Source: an uncultured Verrucomicrobiales bacterium (GTDB taxonomy: Bacteria > Verrucomicrobiota > Verrucomicrobiia > Verrucomicrobiales > DEV007). From it: a stretch of DNA of 64,000 nt. Below are positions 1-9,611 of this stretch, in pieces. The stretch's first letter is position 1. Each line of letters begins with the position of its first letter. Made by a program: the position numbers and the translations under genes. A model generated the notes under the pieces. The model saw nothing but the letters and a program-made list of their open reading frames with translations, was not told the origin of the DNA and did no database searches. The stretch covers positions 17,370 to 81,369 of the forward strand of contig CALLLI010000036.1 in assembly GCA_938082635.1 (NCBI GenBank). The letters are read 5' to 3'.

Positions 1-300
1 GATTGGCCCAGCAAAAGCCGATTCTCATGAGCGTAAGCGCAGCCAAGCACTTAGCGGTCCCGCCTCCCGCTATGTCAGGGCGGGGCTACCAACGGCTCCA
101 TAATTGATAAAAATTAGTAACCCCACCAGAGTGTTCACACTGCCAGATCCTTATCTACCCCGAAAGCACAACCCCTTAAGTAATTTTCCATCAACAAGTT
201 ACGCTCCAGGCCTTGGATGATTCAGGCTTCTAAAAAGCTTGGACCTGCGTTTGAATAAGATACCTTGAATTTCTTTCAAAATTTATTAAATTTAGTAGTC

Positions 301-1095
301 ATGTTCTCCCCCCACGCACAGGCAAACAGCAGCTCCGTCTCCAAGAACGCTGCTTCCAAGGTGTTTCTCGCACTCGCGATGGCTTGCATCTCCGCGTTCT
401 TGATGAGTTGTCGTAGCTACGACCAGCCGAATTACGGAGCCTACCAACAACAACCAGCCCAGGCATACGCACAAGACCAGCGCGTGCAAACACCTTCCTA
501 CGGGCAACAGGCCTATCCCTATGTGCAAGCACCCACCACATACTCTGTTTCCAACAATCCCATCACGAACCGAGCAAAAACCTGGGCTCAACAGGCTCAG
601 AGCCGCAAACCGGTCTATCCCACAAGCAACCGCTCCCAAGGGGACCGAGGGAAGCGGCGTCTCCCAAATGCGACCACCGGCGTCTTCGGCACCACTCCAC
701 AACAGCTCCCACCCAATTATAGGCAGCCTTCACCGGTCGCCGCTCCCGTCGCACAACAGCGTATGGCCACACCTCAGCCCCATGCGGCGGCCAACTGGCA
801 GCAGTCCCCGACCTACCCTCAACAGCCTGCAGCTACCGGGTATCCTAGCACCGCCGCTGCACCAGCGGGTTATGGTCCAGTGAATCAAACTCAGGGCACA
901 GGTTACTCTAACGCTGGATACGCGCCCTACCCCGCAGCAACCAGCGGTTCCAACTACATCATTCAGAAAGGCGACTCGCTCAGCGTCATCGCCAACCGTA
1001 ACAATGTCCCCCTCGGGACTCTACTAGAGGTCAATGATCTCAGCATGGACTCGGTCATCCATCCCCAACAATCGCTGACCATTCCGGGACGCTAA
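301..1095 (+). CDS. LysM-domain lipoprotein, Pro/Gln/Ala/Tyr-rich linker
   Basis: ORF 265..1095 (TTG start); ATG at 301 gives a hydrophobic signal with lipobox-like LMSC. C-terminus YIIQKGDSLSVIANRNNVPLGTLLEVNDLS...IHPQQSLTIPGR is a LysM motif. Confidence 0.85.
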   Translation: MFSPHAQANSSSVSKNAASKVFLALAMACISAFLMSCRSYDQPNYGAYQQQPAQAYAQDQRVQTPSYGQQAYPYVQAPTTYSVSNNPITNRAKTWAQQAQSRKPVYPTSNRSQGDRGKRRLPNATTGVFGTTPQQLPPNYRQPSPVAAPVAQQRMATPQPHAAANWQQSPTYPQQPAATGYPSTAAAPAGYGPVNQTQGTGYSNAGYAPYPAATSGSNYIIQKGDSLSVIANRNNVPLGTLLEVNDLSMDSVIHPQQSLTIPGR

Positions 1096-1144
1096 ATTCA
1101 TTCGATCAGTCGACACCGGTTTGGCGACGTGGTAACTCTTTAGC

Positions 1145-2104
1145 ATGCAACGCCGTCAACTCCTCCACACCGCCGCAGCCGCGACTGTCGGTGCCGCCAT
1201 CGGATCCAAATCTCTTCTCGCAGCAGACGAGAAACCCGCCACTCCAGAGAAACCCGCCACTCCAGAGAAGACCGCCTTACCCAACCGCATCGGCGTTTCT
1301 ACCTACTCGTTCTGGCGCTTTCGCGACGAGGCCTATCGCCCAATCGAGAAATGCCTCGATCTTGCCTCAGGCATGAGTTTCGACGGCGTCGAGATCCTAC
1401 AGAAGCAGATGCCAGACAACAGCAACGAAGCGTTGCAGAAGATCAAGCGGCACGCCTTCTTGTTAGGCTTGGACCTCATGGGGTTCTCCACGCACCAAGA
1501 CTTCGTCTCTCCTGACAAAGCCTCACGTCAGAAGAACATCGACCACACACTCGACACCATCGAGCAAGCCTATCGACTGGGCATCCCAACCCTACGCCTC
1601 AACACTGGCCGCTGGGGCACGATCAAGACCTTCGATGGCCTCATGGCCAATCGCGGCATCGAGCCGATTCTCGAAGGCTATACAGAAAACGAAGGCTTTG
1701 ACTGGGTGATTGATTCCATTTCAAAACTCATCCCAAAGGCAGCTGAATGCGGTGTCATCCTGGGCCTAGAGAATCACTGGGGCCTCGGACTCACACCAGA
1801 AGGCGTCTTACGCGTCATCAATGCGATCAATTCTCCATGGCTGCAGGTGACTCTAGACACAGGCAACTTCCTTGAAGACCCTTACAAACGCCTCACACAG
1901 CTCGCGGATCGTACCGTTCTCCTCCAAGCCAAGACCTACTATGGCGGAGGCACCTGGTACACGCTAGAGCTCGACTACGCCCGCATTGCCAAGATCATGA
2001 AGGAGGCGAACTACAAGGGCTACGTCTCTTTGGAATATGAGGGCAAGGAAGATTTGTTAGAGGCGATTCCTAAGAGTCTCGCACTCTTGCGCAAGCACTT
2101 CTAA
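1145..2104 (+). CDS. Sugar phosphate isomerase/epimerase (TIM-barrel, xylose isomerase-like) with export signal
   Basis: N-terminal MQRRQLLHTAAAATVGAAIG signal; body motifs such as LGLENHWGLGLTPEGVL, VTLDTGNF, GYVSLEYEGKED are typical of the family. Confidence 0.85.
   Translation: MQRRQLLHTAAAATVGAAIGSKSLLAADEKPATPEKPATPEKTALPNRIGVSTYSFWRFRDEAYRPIEKCLDLASGMSFDGVEILQKQMPDNSNEALQKIKRHAFLLGLDLMGFSTHQDFVSPDKASRQKNIDHTLDTIEQAYRLGIPTLRLNTGRWGTIKTFDGLMANRGIEPILEGYTENEGFDWVIDSISKLIPKAAECGVILGLENHWGLGLTPEGVLRVINAINSPWLQVTLDTGNFLEDPYKRLTQLADRTVLLQAKTYYGGGTWYTLELDYARIAKIMKEANYKGYVSLEYEGKEDLLEAIPKSLALLRKHF
1231..1266 (+). repeat. Perfect 2 x 18-bp in-frame direct repeat (gaaacccgccactccaga)
   Basis: Read directly; encodes KPATPEKPATPEK just after the signal peptide. 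Confidence 0.95.
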
Positions 2105-2108
2105 AATC

Positions 2109-4040
2109 ATGCCGAGCCATGTCGCGTGTTGGCTTCTTGCGTGTGTAAGCCTAACCATCTCGTTGTTAGGTCAGGCCACACTCCAAGTAGACCTGCGCGA
2201 ACCAGCAGCAAACCGCTACTCCCGTTATCAGGGAGCCTTTGGGAATGGCAGATTCGGGATACCGGTGTGCGGAGGCCATGACCGCGATGGCGATGGCGAT
2301 GGCGATGGCGATGGCCATGTTGACAGCGCCTTTGCCTCTATCAATGCATCCGTCTCAAACAGAGCCAATGCAGGCATCGTTACCCTGGTATGGGGCACCG
2401 ATAGCGGCTTTGGCGAAACGCTCGACACGCTAACCGTCAGCGAGCGCACGCTACGGATCGCTGGCGCCCAACGCCGGGAGGTCTGTGGCAGTGAAATCTG
2501 GATGGATGACGTCGATGGTGATGGTCTAGGAGATCTCATCATCGGAAGACAGAATTTTTCTCCCGACACTACACGACGCGGAGCTGGAGCCTTGACCATC
2601 CTCTTTGGAGGACCTGAACTGCGCACTCTTGCTCGCAACGGGACCTTGTTAGACCTAGCCGCGCCACCCACCACCGTAAGACGACTAGATCTCCCCGGTA
2701 GCCGCGCGTATGATCGGTTAGGCATCTGGATGCGCACAGGCGATGTCGATGGTGACGGCATCGCAGACATCGTGGTAGGTGCTAATGAAGCAGATGCACC
2801 GAGGTCAATCAATGCTGGCGAAGTCTACGTCATACGAGGCGGGCCTCATTTGCATGAGACAGCCGTGGTGGACTTCGTCGACTACCCTCCTGCAGCTCTT
2901 GGAAATGAGGTGACCCTGATCACCCCGCCAGACCGATTTCCAAACGGCCACTTTGGGGCGACCGTTCAGTTAGGCGATCTTGATGGCAATAGAAGGGCTG
3001 AATTAGTAGCCTCCACTGCCCTAGATCGTGCCGGAGCGGCACTGAAGCTAGATGGTGCACCAGCCGCCACTGGCATTCCAACCGGTGGTATCGGTCGCGG
3101 GAGCACGTTCATCCTGTGGGATAGCTGGTTTGCACCAGACCAGTGGGTTCCAGGGCGAGTCATCGCGATCGATGGCGTGGCTCCAGAAATCAGCAGGATC
3201 ACTGGTGGCCTGCGCAACGCGCACCTCGGTGAAGAACTCCTAGCCAGAGCCGACTTCGACGGAAACGGCCAGCCCGATCTGTTCTTGGGAGATCTTCGCG
3301 GACTGGGACCCAATGGCGCCTCCGCTGGAATCGGCTACGTCTTCTTCGATGCCGCCCTGATTCGTAGTCGCGGCTTCAACGTCGACGAAATGCCTCGTGA
3401 CGTCCGCTGCACCATCATTCAAGGCGTCTCCGCAGGAGCACTCAGCGGCGATGCCGCCGCTTGGGGAGATCTTGATGGCGACGGTTTCGATGACCTCGTC
3501 ATCACCAGCCCTCACGAAAACCCCAGCTTCCGAGCCAGCGCAGGCAGCCTGCACGCCCTCTATGGCCAAGCCTCAGGTTGGCCAGACGAAATCAACCTCG
3601 CCGCCAATCGCCTTCCTGACACAGCTCGAACCGTTCACATGATCGGCGCACTCGGTGGCAACGGCGCCGATGCTGGAGACACTCTCGTTTACAGCGTCGC
3701 CGTCGCAGATACAAATGCAGACGGCCTTGCCGACATCATCACCAATGAGATGCAAGGAAACGGCTCACAATCCCTGGATGTCGGCAATCTCATTCTCTAC
3801 AGCGGCAAAGCCCTTCTCCCAGCAACAACTTTGCTGACTTTAAACCTAGACCAACCTATCAACTTTAACTGTCAAAGCCACATTCAATTACACTATCAAG
3901 TAGAGCAAAGCACGCTGCTCACCGGCTGGACTCCACTCGGCGAATCCATTGAGGACACCGGTGACCAGATCAACGTGCCCATTCCAGCAAGCAACGCCCC
4001 TTCCACCTGCTACCGGCTGGCCCATCAGCTACTCGACTAA
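2109..4040 (+). CDS. Secreted FG-GAP/integrin-alpha-like repeat protein
   Basis: Signal-like N-terminus; repeated DxDGDGxxDxxxG motifs (DVDGDGLGDLIIG, DVDGDGIADIVVGA, DLDGDGFDDLVITSP). Confidence 0.8.
   Translation: MPSHVACWLLACVSLTISLLGQATLQVDLREPAANRYSRYQGAFGNGRFGIPVCGGHDRDGDGDGDGDGHVDSAFASINASVSNRANAGIVTLVWGTDSGFGETLDTLTVSERTLRIAGAQRREVCGSEIWMDDVDGDGLGDLIIGRQNFSPDTTRRGAGALTILFGGPELRTLARNGTLLDLAAPPTTVRRLDLPGSRAYDRLGIWMRTGDVDGDGIADIVVGANEADAPRSINAGEVYVIRGGPHLHETAVVDFVDYPPAALGNEVTLITPPDRFPNGHFGATVQLGDLDGNRRAELVASTALDRAGAALKLDGAPAATGIPTGGIGRGSTFILWDSWFAPDQWVPGRVIAIDGVAPEISRITGGLRNAHLGEELLARADFDGNGQPDLFLGDLRGLGPNGASAGIGYVFFDAALIRSRGFNVDEMPRDVRCTIIQGVSAGALSGDAAAWGDLDGDGFDDLVITSPHENPSFRASAGSLHALYGQASGWPDEINLAANRLPDTARTVHMIGALGGNGADAGDTLVYSVAVADTNADGLADIITNEMQGNGSQSLDVGNLILYSGKALLPATTLLTLNLDQPINFNCQSHIQLHYQVEQSTLLTGWTPLGESIEDTGDQINVPIPASNAPSTCYRLAHQLLD
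2286..2315 (+). repeat. Hexanucleotide microsatellite (GATGGC)5
   Basis: Read directly; encodes DGDGDGDGDG. Confidence 0.95.
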
Positions 4041-4048
4041 CACTTGCC

Positions 4049-4663
4049 ATGCACTGTCCTTCTTGCGAACATCGCCTCGTTGCTGGCCAAGACCGCTGTG
4101 ATCTCTGCGGTTTCCACCTGGGCGCGCTCGATGCCCGCTACGGTGGCCAAGACGTGGCCATGGATCAGATCACAGACACCACGCACTTTCTGCGCACCCA
4201 TGACCGCGATCACCTCTTGGACAGCATGGATGCCTTCGAAGATCAATTTCCTCAGCTCCACCCAGCCATCTATATCGCTGAACTACCTGCAAAAACAAAG
4301 CTCCCAGAATTCGCCACCTGGCTCATCAACCGCGCTCGCGTGTCTGTGCTAGACGAACTCCGCCAGAGCGAGAACACCTACCTCTTCGTCATCGACCTCA
4401 CCAGCCGATCCATGACCGTCACCTGCGGCTACTTCGCTGAACAATTCGTTAGTGAGAATGACCTCCGTGAACTCCTCGAAGATGCCTCTCCTTACATTGC
4501 CGCAGGCGACCTCCGCGAAGGGCTTGGCAAATTGATCGAGAACCTCCGCCTCATCCTTCGTCGCAACTATCGGCTTCTCCTCAAAAGCATGAAACCCGGC
4601 GGCCCCCTCGCCACTCGAGATCCAGGCACCCTTGCGAAGCCCCTCATGGACACCAGCGAGTAG
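4049..4663 (+). CDS. Zinc-ribbon protein with TPM/YgcG-like domain
   Basis: N-terminal CPSCEHRL...CDLCGF zinc ribbon; C-terminal part resembles TPM-domain proteins (weak). Confidence 0.5.
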   Translation: MHCPSCEHRLVAGQDRCDLCGFHLGALDARYGGQDVAMDQITDTTHFLRTHDRDHLLDSMDAFEDQFPQLHPAIYIAELPAKTKLPEFATWLINRARVSVLDELRQSENTYLFVIDLTSRSMTVTCGYFAEQFVSENDLRELLEDASPYIAAGDLREGLGKLIENLRLILRRNYRLLLKSMKPGGPLATRDPGTLAKPLMDTSE

Positions 4664-4671
4664 AAGAACCC

Positions 4672-4745
4672 GTAAAATGGCCATTCCTGGCCGTCTCACA
4701 GCATGCCCTGCCTGAACGTAAGATGGCCATTCCTGGCCGTCTTAC
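4672..4745. repeat. Two copies of a 28-bp imperfect palindrome (REP-like)
   Basis: gtaaaatggccattcctggccgtctcac (4672-4699) and gtaagatggccattcctggccgtcttac (4718-4745), each an inverted repeat around TTCC. Confidence 0.85.
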
Positions 4746-4847
4746 AGTGCGCCCCGCTAGCCGTTCTATCTCCCCCGCCAAGAAAACTTCACCCAATTTC
4801 TAAGATGCTCAGACCTCCCGAGTCTTCTTGGTGAGTGAATCGCCATC

Positions 4848-5402
4848 ATGCCCATCATCAACCTCAAGCCGCGCACTACAGCCCAACCCAAGGTGGAAGC
4901 GAAGCCGACGTTGGAAGCGCTGTTTGAGGCGGAAGAAACACCTCTGCTACGCTTTGCCCACGGCATCGTCCGACGCCGTGAGGTGGCGGAGGAGATGGTG
5001 CAAGAAGCCTTCATGCGGCTTCACAACCACTGGGAAGAGGTTGTGAAGCCGCGTGCTTGGATCTACCGAGCCGTCCGCAATCTCTGTCTCTCCCACTTAC
5101 GAAACAACTCCCGCGAGACAGAACTCGATGAAGAGCGCGATGCCCAGGCGGCCGAGAGTCCCAAACCCGATGAGACTCTCGGCCGCTTGGAAGCGGTCGG
5201 CATGGTGCGCCTACTCATGACCGAGCTGGAAGAGAGAGACCGCCAGCTCATCCAACTCAAATACTTCGAAGAGCAAAGCTACGCGCACATCGCCAAAGCC
5301 ACCGGTCTCAGCGTGAGCAATGTCGGCTACCGCCTGCATCACCTGCTCAAAGGCCTCGCCGTCTCCCTCCGTCAAGCCGGCGTCGCAGACAGCCAAGGCT
5401 AA
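4848..5402 (+). CDS. ECF-type RNA polymerase sigma factor
   Basis: Sigma region 2 (ALFEAEETPLLRFAHGIVRRREVAEEMVQEAFMRLHNHWEEV...RAWIYRAVRNLCLSHLRNN) and region 4 (DRQLIQLKYFEEQSYAHIAKATGLSVSNVGYRLHHLLKGL). Confidence 0.93.
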   Translation: MPIINLKPRTTAQPKVEAKPTLEALFEAEETPLLRFAHGIVRRREVAEEMVQEAFMRLHNHWEEVVKPRAWIYRAVRNLCLSHLRNNSRETELDEERDAQAAESPKPDETLGRLEAVGMVRLLMTELEERDRQLIQLKYFEEQSYAHIAKATGLSVSNVGYRLHHLLKGLAVSLRQAGVADSQG

Positions 5403-5426
5403 CCAAACCCATTTCCTAACACCTCC

Positions 5427-8400
5427 ATGAAACCCGAAGATCCAAACGTCCAAGCCTGGCTCGAACCCGAGCTCGAAGCCCGCCTCGTCGCGTCGCTCCT
5501 TGGAGAAGCCTCCGCCTTCGAACAAGCGGAACTGGACCGACTCCTCAAAGAGCGGCCCGAAATCGCCGTCTTCCAACGCCGCCTCCAAGCCGTCCACGGC
5601 CTCGTCGATGAAGCCGTCAAGCAAGGCCCCGATGACGACTGGAAACTATCGAAAGACAAACGCACGAAAGTGCTAGAAACAATCCGTGGCACCGCCAGCC
5701 AAGACGAAACCCCTAGCAACGTCATCGCACAGAAGCAATCCAAGCGCCAATGGATCGGCATCGCCGCAGCCGCATCGGTAGCGCTATTCGCAGGCGCCGT
5801 CGCGATGGTGAACACGATGACAGGGCTCCAGTCCAGCGATAGCGCGGACATCGCCATGACCAGAGAACGCGAGGACTACGGAGTGGAACCCAACGTCGAT
5901 GCCAAGATCGCCAGCGCTGCCAAAGAATCATTCGGCGATCTCGCACAAGTAGACAACTACGCCTATCAAGTTTCCACCACACCAAGCAAACCCCGATACT
6001 TTCAAACCGAGAATACAGGCGTAACCCTCAAAGTCGCTCCCCAGGTCGGCCCCGATGGCTACACCATCGACATGGACCTCGTTCCAGAAGTCGTCGAGTT
6101 CGACGGCTTTGCAATCTACGAACCTAAGATTGCCGCCACCAAACCTCAGTCGACCAGCGACGACCTCGCCAAACTCGGCGACTTGGAGAATTCAGCAGCG
6201 GGTGAAGCACTCGCCTATCATGAAAGCCAAGAAGAACAATTAGGCGAACTTGACCAAGCTGAACAACGTTTCTACGAAGTTCTACGTGATGATAAATTCA
6301 ATTCAGCCGCTCGCCAAGGAATCGAACGCGTTGAAAGAGACCGTAGTCGTCACCTCTCCGCAGCTTATGATCAAACGCGTGCAGAGCTAATCGATAAAGT
6401 GGACGAGGCGTGGGAAACACCCGCCCCAAAGGCATCGGCAGCCACCGATGAAGAAAAAAAAGCGCAGCCCCAAGCCCCAGAGCTACTCGCTCGTAGTAGC
6501 CGCGAAGCGGAAAGCAAAGAGGCTCTCGGATTGATCAATCAAGAAGCGCTCACCGACAACCTTACGGCCTACGCTGTAACACCCGCCACGGGGGATGATC
6601 CCCCAGAACTCGCTCAAGAATTTGGGACGACTCAGAGCCGCTCAGACGCCCCAGAAATTAATGTGCACGGTCGTCCTCGCATCGATGCGTTCAAAACCAC
6701 ACCTGAGATCATCACCCGATCAGGATCGACAGCCAAGGTCGAGGTCGTTCGCGAATTGATCTACCCAGATGAATTCGACGCGGCTAAGCTTCCCCAAGAA
6801 GTTGTCGCTACCGACGGAGCCGTTGCTTTTCCAGTCACCCCGCCCACACCAACGCACTGGAAATGGAGCTTTGAATCGGACGAATCCAAACCTTCAGCAA
6901 GTAACACGCCCAACCTTGCACAGGCCCAGGAACAACCTGACCAGCTATCCTACTTTGCGACACAAGACACGGAATGGGCAGAGAGCGGATCGACCGAATC
7001 GCTGAACTGGGCATCTCAACCAGGGATGATCCGCACCTATCCACCAGCTAACGACAGCGATCGCCAAGACGCCCCCTCCATCGAAAGCACTCAAGTTGGT
7101 GGCGCACTTACACGCTTCGAAAACATAGCTGACTACGTCACCTTTGAATTCAGTGATCCTGATAGCAAATCTCTCGCAGAGAACAAATCTGAACCCTATG
7201 CAGAACTAGCGCCCGACAATGAAGCCAGCTTTGGTCTGATTGCTGGCTTCAACCTGATAGACCGCAATTTGAAGCGTGATGAGGCAGCAACTGAAGAGTT
7301 CTTTGAAAATGATCCCGAAGCGATCTCGCCTGCTCCTGGCGTCTTTGCGGTGGCCGGCGTCCTAACTGATCCACAGTTCCAAACTGTCTTGCAAAGCGAT
7401 GCGATGAAAAAATGGACCGGTTCGAGAGGAGGTTCAGAAGTAGAAGGGCTCGCGAAAGGACTTCGCTCAAGCAGTGAATCGATTGTTGACAACAACCTTG
7501 ATGCCTTGATCACCACGCTTGAAACGGCCCCACTCATAGCTCCCGAGAAGGTAGTCGCTCTTGCAATTGCGTCGCCTAAATCCCCTGAGCAAGTCGCACT
7601 TACTCAGCAAAGCATCAAAGTAGAAGAAGCTCGCCTAAGAATGCTAGATTTCGCTGAACGGTATCGCGCCATCGATCTCGCTGCCATGCAGAACCGAGCT
7701 TCCGAAACAGGGGAACCTTTGCAAGAGGAGGAGAGCGTGCAACACTCCTCGCAGGAGAAAGAGAAGGAGAAGGAGCAACGCTACGCGAAGGCGAAGAAGG
7801 ACTACGAAGCAGAGAAGCAGAATCTTCGTGGCTTCGAAGAAGGACGGCTCAGCGAGGCGTTGGTTCAAAAGGACTTCAAAACACGGGAGACCATCCTTCA
7901 GCAGCAGTTGGACAAAGTTGCCGCCCAGGAAGCCCAAGTCGCCATGCTAGGAACGCGGTATGATATCCCAACAGTTCTCAAGCGTCAGAATGAAACCGCA
8001 GGAAGCGATAGCCTCAGCCTCGCAGAGTTCGAGACAAAGAAAGACACCGCCATGGATGATCGGCGCAAGCTTGAGGAGTATAAAGAAGCCCAACAGGAGC
8101 TGGGATTCCGCAGAAAGCTTGTCGAGAAAGTTAAGCGAGCCTTAGAGCCGGCCAAATCACAAAGCCTGAACGAGAAGCACACCAAGCAAGAGCCGTTCTC
8201 TACCTTCTCGCTTCACGTGAGCGATGTCGCCTTCAAACTCGCGAAGGCAGCTTTGCTAGAACAGAACAAATGGCCTGAGGTAGCGAAGGTGCGGATCGAG
8301 GAGTTCGTCAATGCCTTCGACTACGGCGACCCTGCACCGACACAATCGGAGAAAGTGTCTTGCCAGGTCGAGCAAGCAGCCCATCCCTTTCGCCAGCAAC

Positions 8401-9497
8401 GCAATGTATTGCGCGTGGCCATGCGCACCGCCGAGATGGGACGCTCGTCTGGCACACCACTTCAGATCACGCTTTTGTTAGACACTTCAGGCTCCATGGA
8501 GCGCGCCGATCGGCAAGAATCGATTAGCCAGGCCATGAAGGTCCTCACTTCTCAACTCACTCCAAGTGACACCGTGACCCTGATCGGCTTTGCGCGCCAA
8601 CCCCGGTTGATTCAGGATCGCTTGACTGGCGACGCTTTGGCCAACTTGCCCAAGTTCGTCAAACAAACGCCCTCCGAAGGCGGCACGAATTTGGAAGAAG
8701 CTCTCTTGTTAGGTGCTGAACACGCCAGACGCCAGTTCGTCGAAGCCGGCCAGAACCGAATCGTTCTCATCACCGATGGCGCCGCTAACCTTGGCGATGC
8801 CGATGCCGAGTCCCTGCGCGATCTCGTCGTCGGACTACGTCAGGAAGGTATCGCCTTCGATGCTTGCGGCGTGGGAGCCGAAGGCTTGAATGACACGGTG
8901 TTAGAAGCTCTCACCCGCGATGGCGATGGCCGCTACTACCTGCTGAACAAGCCCGAGGACGCTAATGCTGGCTTTGCCCGCCAACTCGCGGGCGCGTTCC
9001 GCCCCGCCGCGCGCAATGTGAAGGTGCAAGTGCGTTTCAATGATCGCCGCGTGGGCAACTACCGCCTCTTGGGCTTCGAGAAGCATCGCCTGAAGAAGGA
9101 AGATTTCCGCAATGACAAGGTCGACGCGGCCGAGATGGCATCCTCTGAAACAGGCGTCGCCGTTTATGAAATCGAGCCGCTGCCTCAAGGCGATGGCGAG
9201 ATCGGCGAAGTCTCTGTCCGCTTCCAAGACATGACTACTGGCCGGATGGTCGAACGCACGTGGCCGATCGCCTACAACGCAAACGTGACAGCGTTAGACG
9301 AAGCGTCGCCATCGCTTCAACTCGCCAGCACCGCCGCCTTTCTTGGGGAGAAGCTCAAGGGCTCCACCTTCGGAAAAGCCATCAATTTGGAAGAGCTCTC
9401 TCAGGTCCTCACCAATCTAAGACAACACTACAGCTCCGATCCACGCATCGCCTCCCTGATCGCCATGATCGAGAAAGTCAAAGAGCAGCAACCCTAA
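5427..9497 (+). CDS. Membrane-anchored von Willebrand factor A (YfbK-like) protein with putative N-terminal anti-sigma-like segment and secretin-like segments
   Basis: N-terminal cytoplasmic segment, single TM (QWIGIAAAASVALFAGAVAMVNTM), coiled-coil region, vWA MIDAS LLLDTSGSMERADRQ with ...FSTFSLHVSDVAFKLAKAALLEQNKWPEVAKVRIEEFVNAFDY typical of YfbK-type proteins. Confidence 0.85.
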   Translation: MKPEDPNVQAWLEPELEARLVASLLGEASAFEQAELDRLLKERPEIAVFQRRLQAVHGLVDEAVKQGPDDDWKLSKDKRTKVLETIRGTASQDETPSNVIAQKQSKRQWIGIAAAASVALFAGAVAMVNTMTGLQSSDSADIAMTREREDYGVEPNVDAKIASAAKESFGDLAQVDNYAYQVSTTPSKPRYFQTENTGVTLKVAPQVGPDGYTIDMDLVPEVVEFDGFAIYEPKIAATKPQSTSDDLAKLGDLENSAAGEALAYHESQEEQLGELDQAEQRFYEVLRDDKFNSAARQGIERVERDRSRHLSAAYDQTRAELIDKVDEAWETPAPKASAATDEEKKAQPQAPELLARSSREAESKEALGLINQEALTDNLTAYAVTPATGDDPPELAQEFGTTQSRSDAPEINVHGRPRIDAFKTTPEIITRSGSTAKVEVVRELIYPDEFDAAKLPQEVVATDGAVAFPVTPPTPTHWKWSFESDESKPSASNTPNLAQAQEQPDQLSYFATQDTEWAESGSTESLNWASQPGMIRTYPPANDSDRQDAPSIESTQVGGALTRFENIADYVTFEFSDPDSKSLAENKSEPYAELAPDNEASFGLIAGFNLIDRNLKRDEAATEEFFENDPEAISPAPGVFAVAGVLTDPQFQTVLQSDAMKKWTGSRGGSEVEGLAKGLRSSSESIVDNNLDALITTLETAPLIAPEKVVALAIASPKSPEQVALTQQSIKVEEARLRMLDFAERYRAIDLAAMQNRASETGEPLQEEESVQHSSQEKEKEKEQRYAKAKKDYEAEKQNLRGFEEGRLSEALVQKDFKTRETILQQQLDKVAAQEAQVAMLGTRYDIPTVLKRQNETAGSDSLSLAEFETKKDTAMDDRRKLEEYKEAQQELGFRRKLVEKVKRALEPAKSQSLNEKHTKQEPFSTFSLHVSDVAFKLAKAALLEQNKWPEVAKVRIEEFVNAFDYGDPAPTQSEKVSCQVEQAAHPFRQQRNVLRVAMRTAEMGRSSGTPLQITLLLDTSGSMERADRQESISQAMKVLTSQLTPSDTVTLIGFARQPRLIQDRLTGDALANLPKFVKQTPSEGGTNLEEALLLGAEHARRQFVEAGQNRIVLITDGAANLGDADAESLRDLVVGLRQEGIAFDACGVGAEGLNDTVLEALTRDGDGRYYLLNKPEDANAGFARQLAGAFRPAARNVKVQVRFNDRRVGNYRLLGFEKHRLKKEDFRNDKVDAAEMASSETGVAVYEIEPLPQGDGEIGEVSVRFQDMTTGRMVERTWPIAYNANVTALDEASPSLQLASTAAFLGEKLKGSTFGKAINLEELSQVLTNLRQHYSSDPRIASLIAMIEKVKEQQP

Positions 9498-9558
9498 GGG
9501 TGCTCGGTCGACATTTTACCAAACCTTTACAAACCGACCTTAGAAACAACGTCTTAAT

Positions 9559-9606
9559 GTAGCACGGGCTTCCAGCCCGTGTCCTGGGCAGGATGCCCAG
9601 GCTACC
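9559..9606. repeat. REP-like double hairpin
   Basis: gtagc-acgggcttccagcccgt-gtc-ctgggcaggatgcccag-gctacc: two adjacent perfect stem-loops (ACGGGCT/AGCCCGT, CTGGGCA/TGCCCAG) enclosed by GTAGC/GCTAC. Confidence 0.9.
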
Positions 9607-9611
9607 CTATC

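Noticed and set aside
1-30. Possible C-terminal tail of an upstream CDS (DWPSKSRFS*)
   Set aside because: Only nine codons visible; cannot be supported.
55-90. Loose inverted repeat tcccgcc...gggcggg
   Set aside because: Possible REP-like element but short arms and unique in this window; not supportable without a genome-wide search.
292-702. Many long antisense/overlapping ORFs (e.g. 292..702-, 2228..2812-, 5399..5857-, 23840..24424-, 47029..47631+)
   Set aside because: Shadow ORFs of moderately GC-rich coding regions: Arg/Ser/Pro-rich or biased composition, no recognisable motifs, and opposite to confidently assigned genes.
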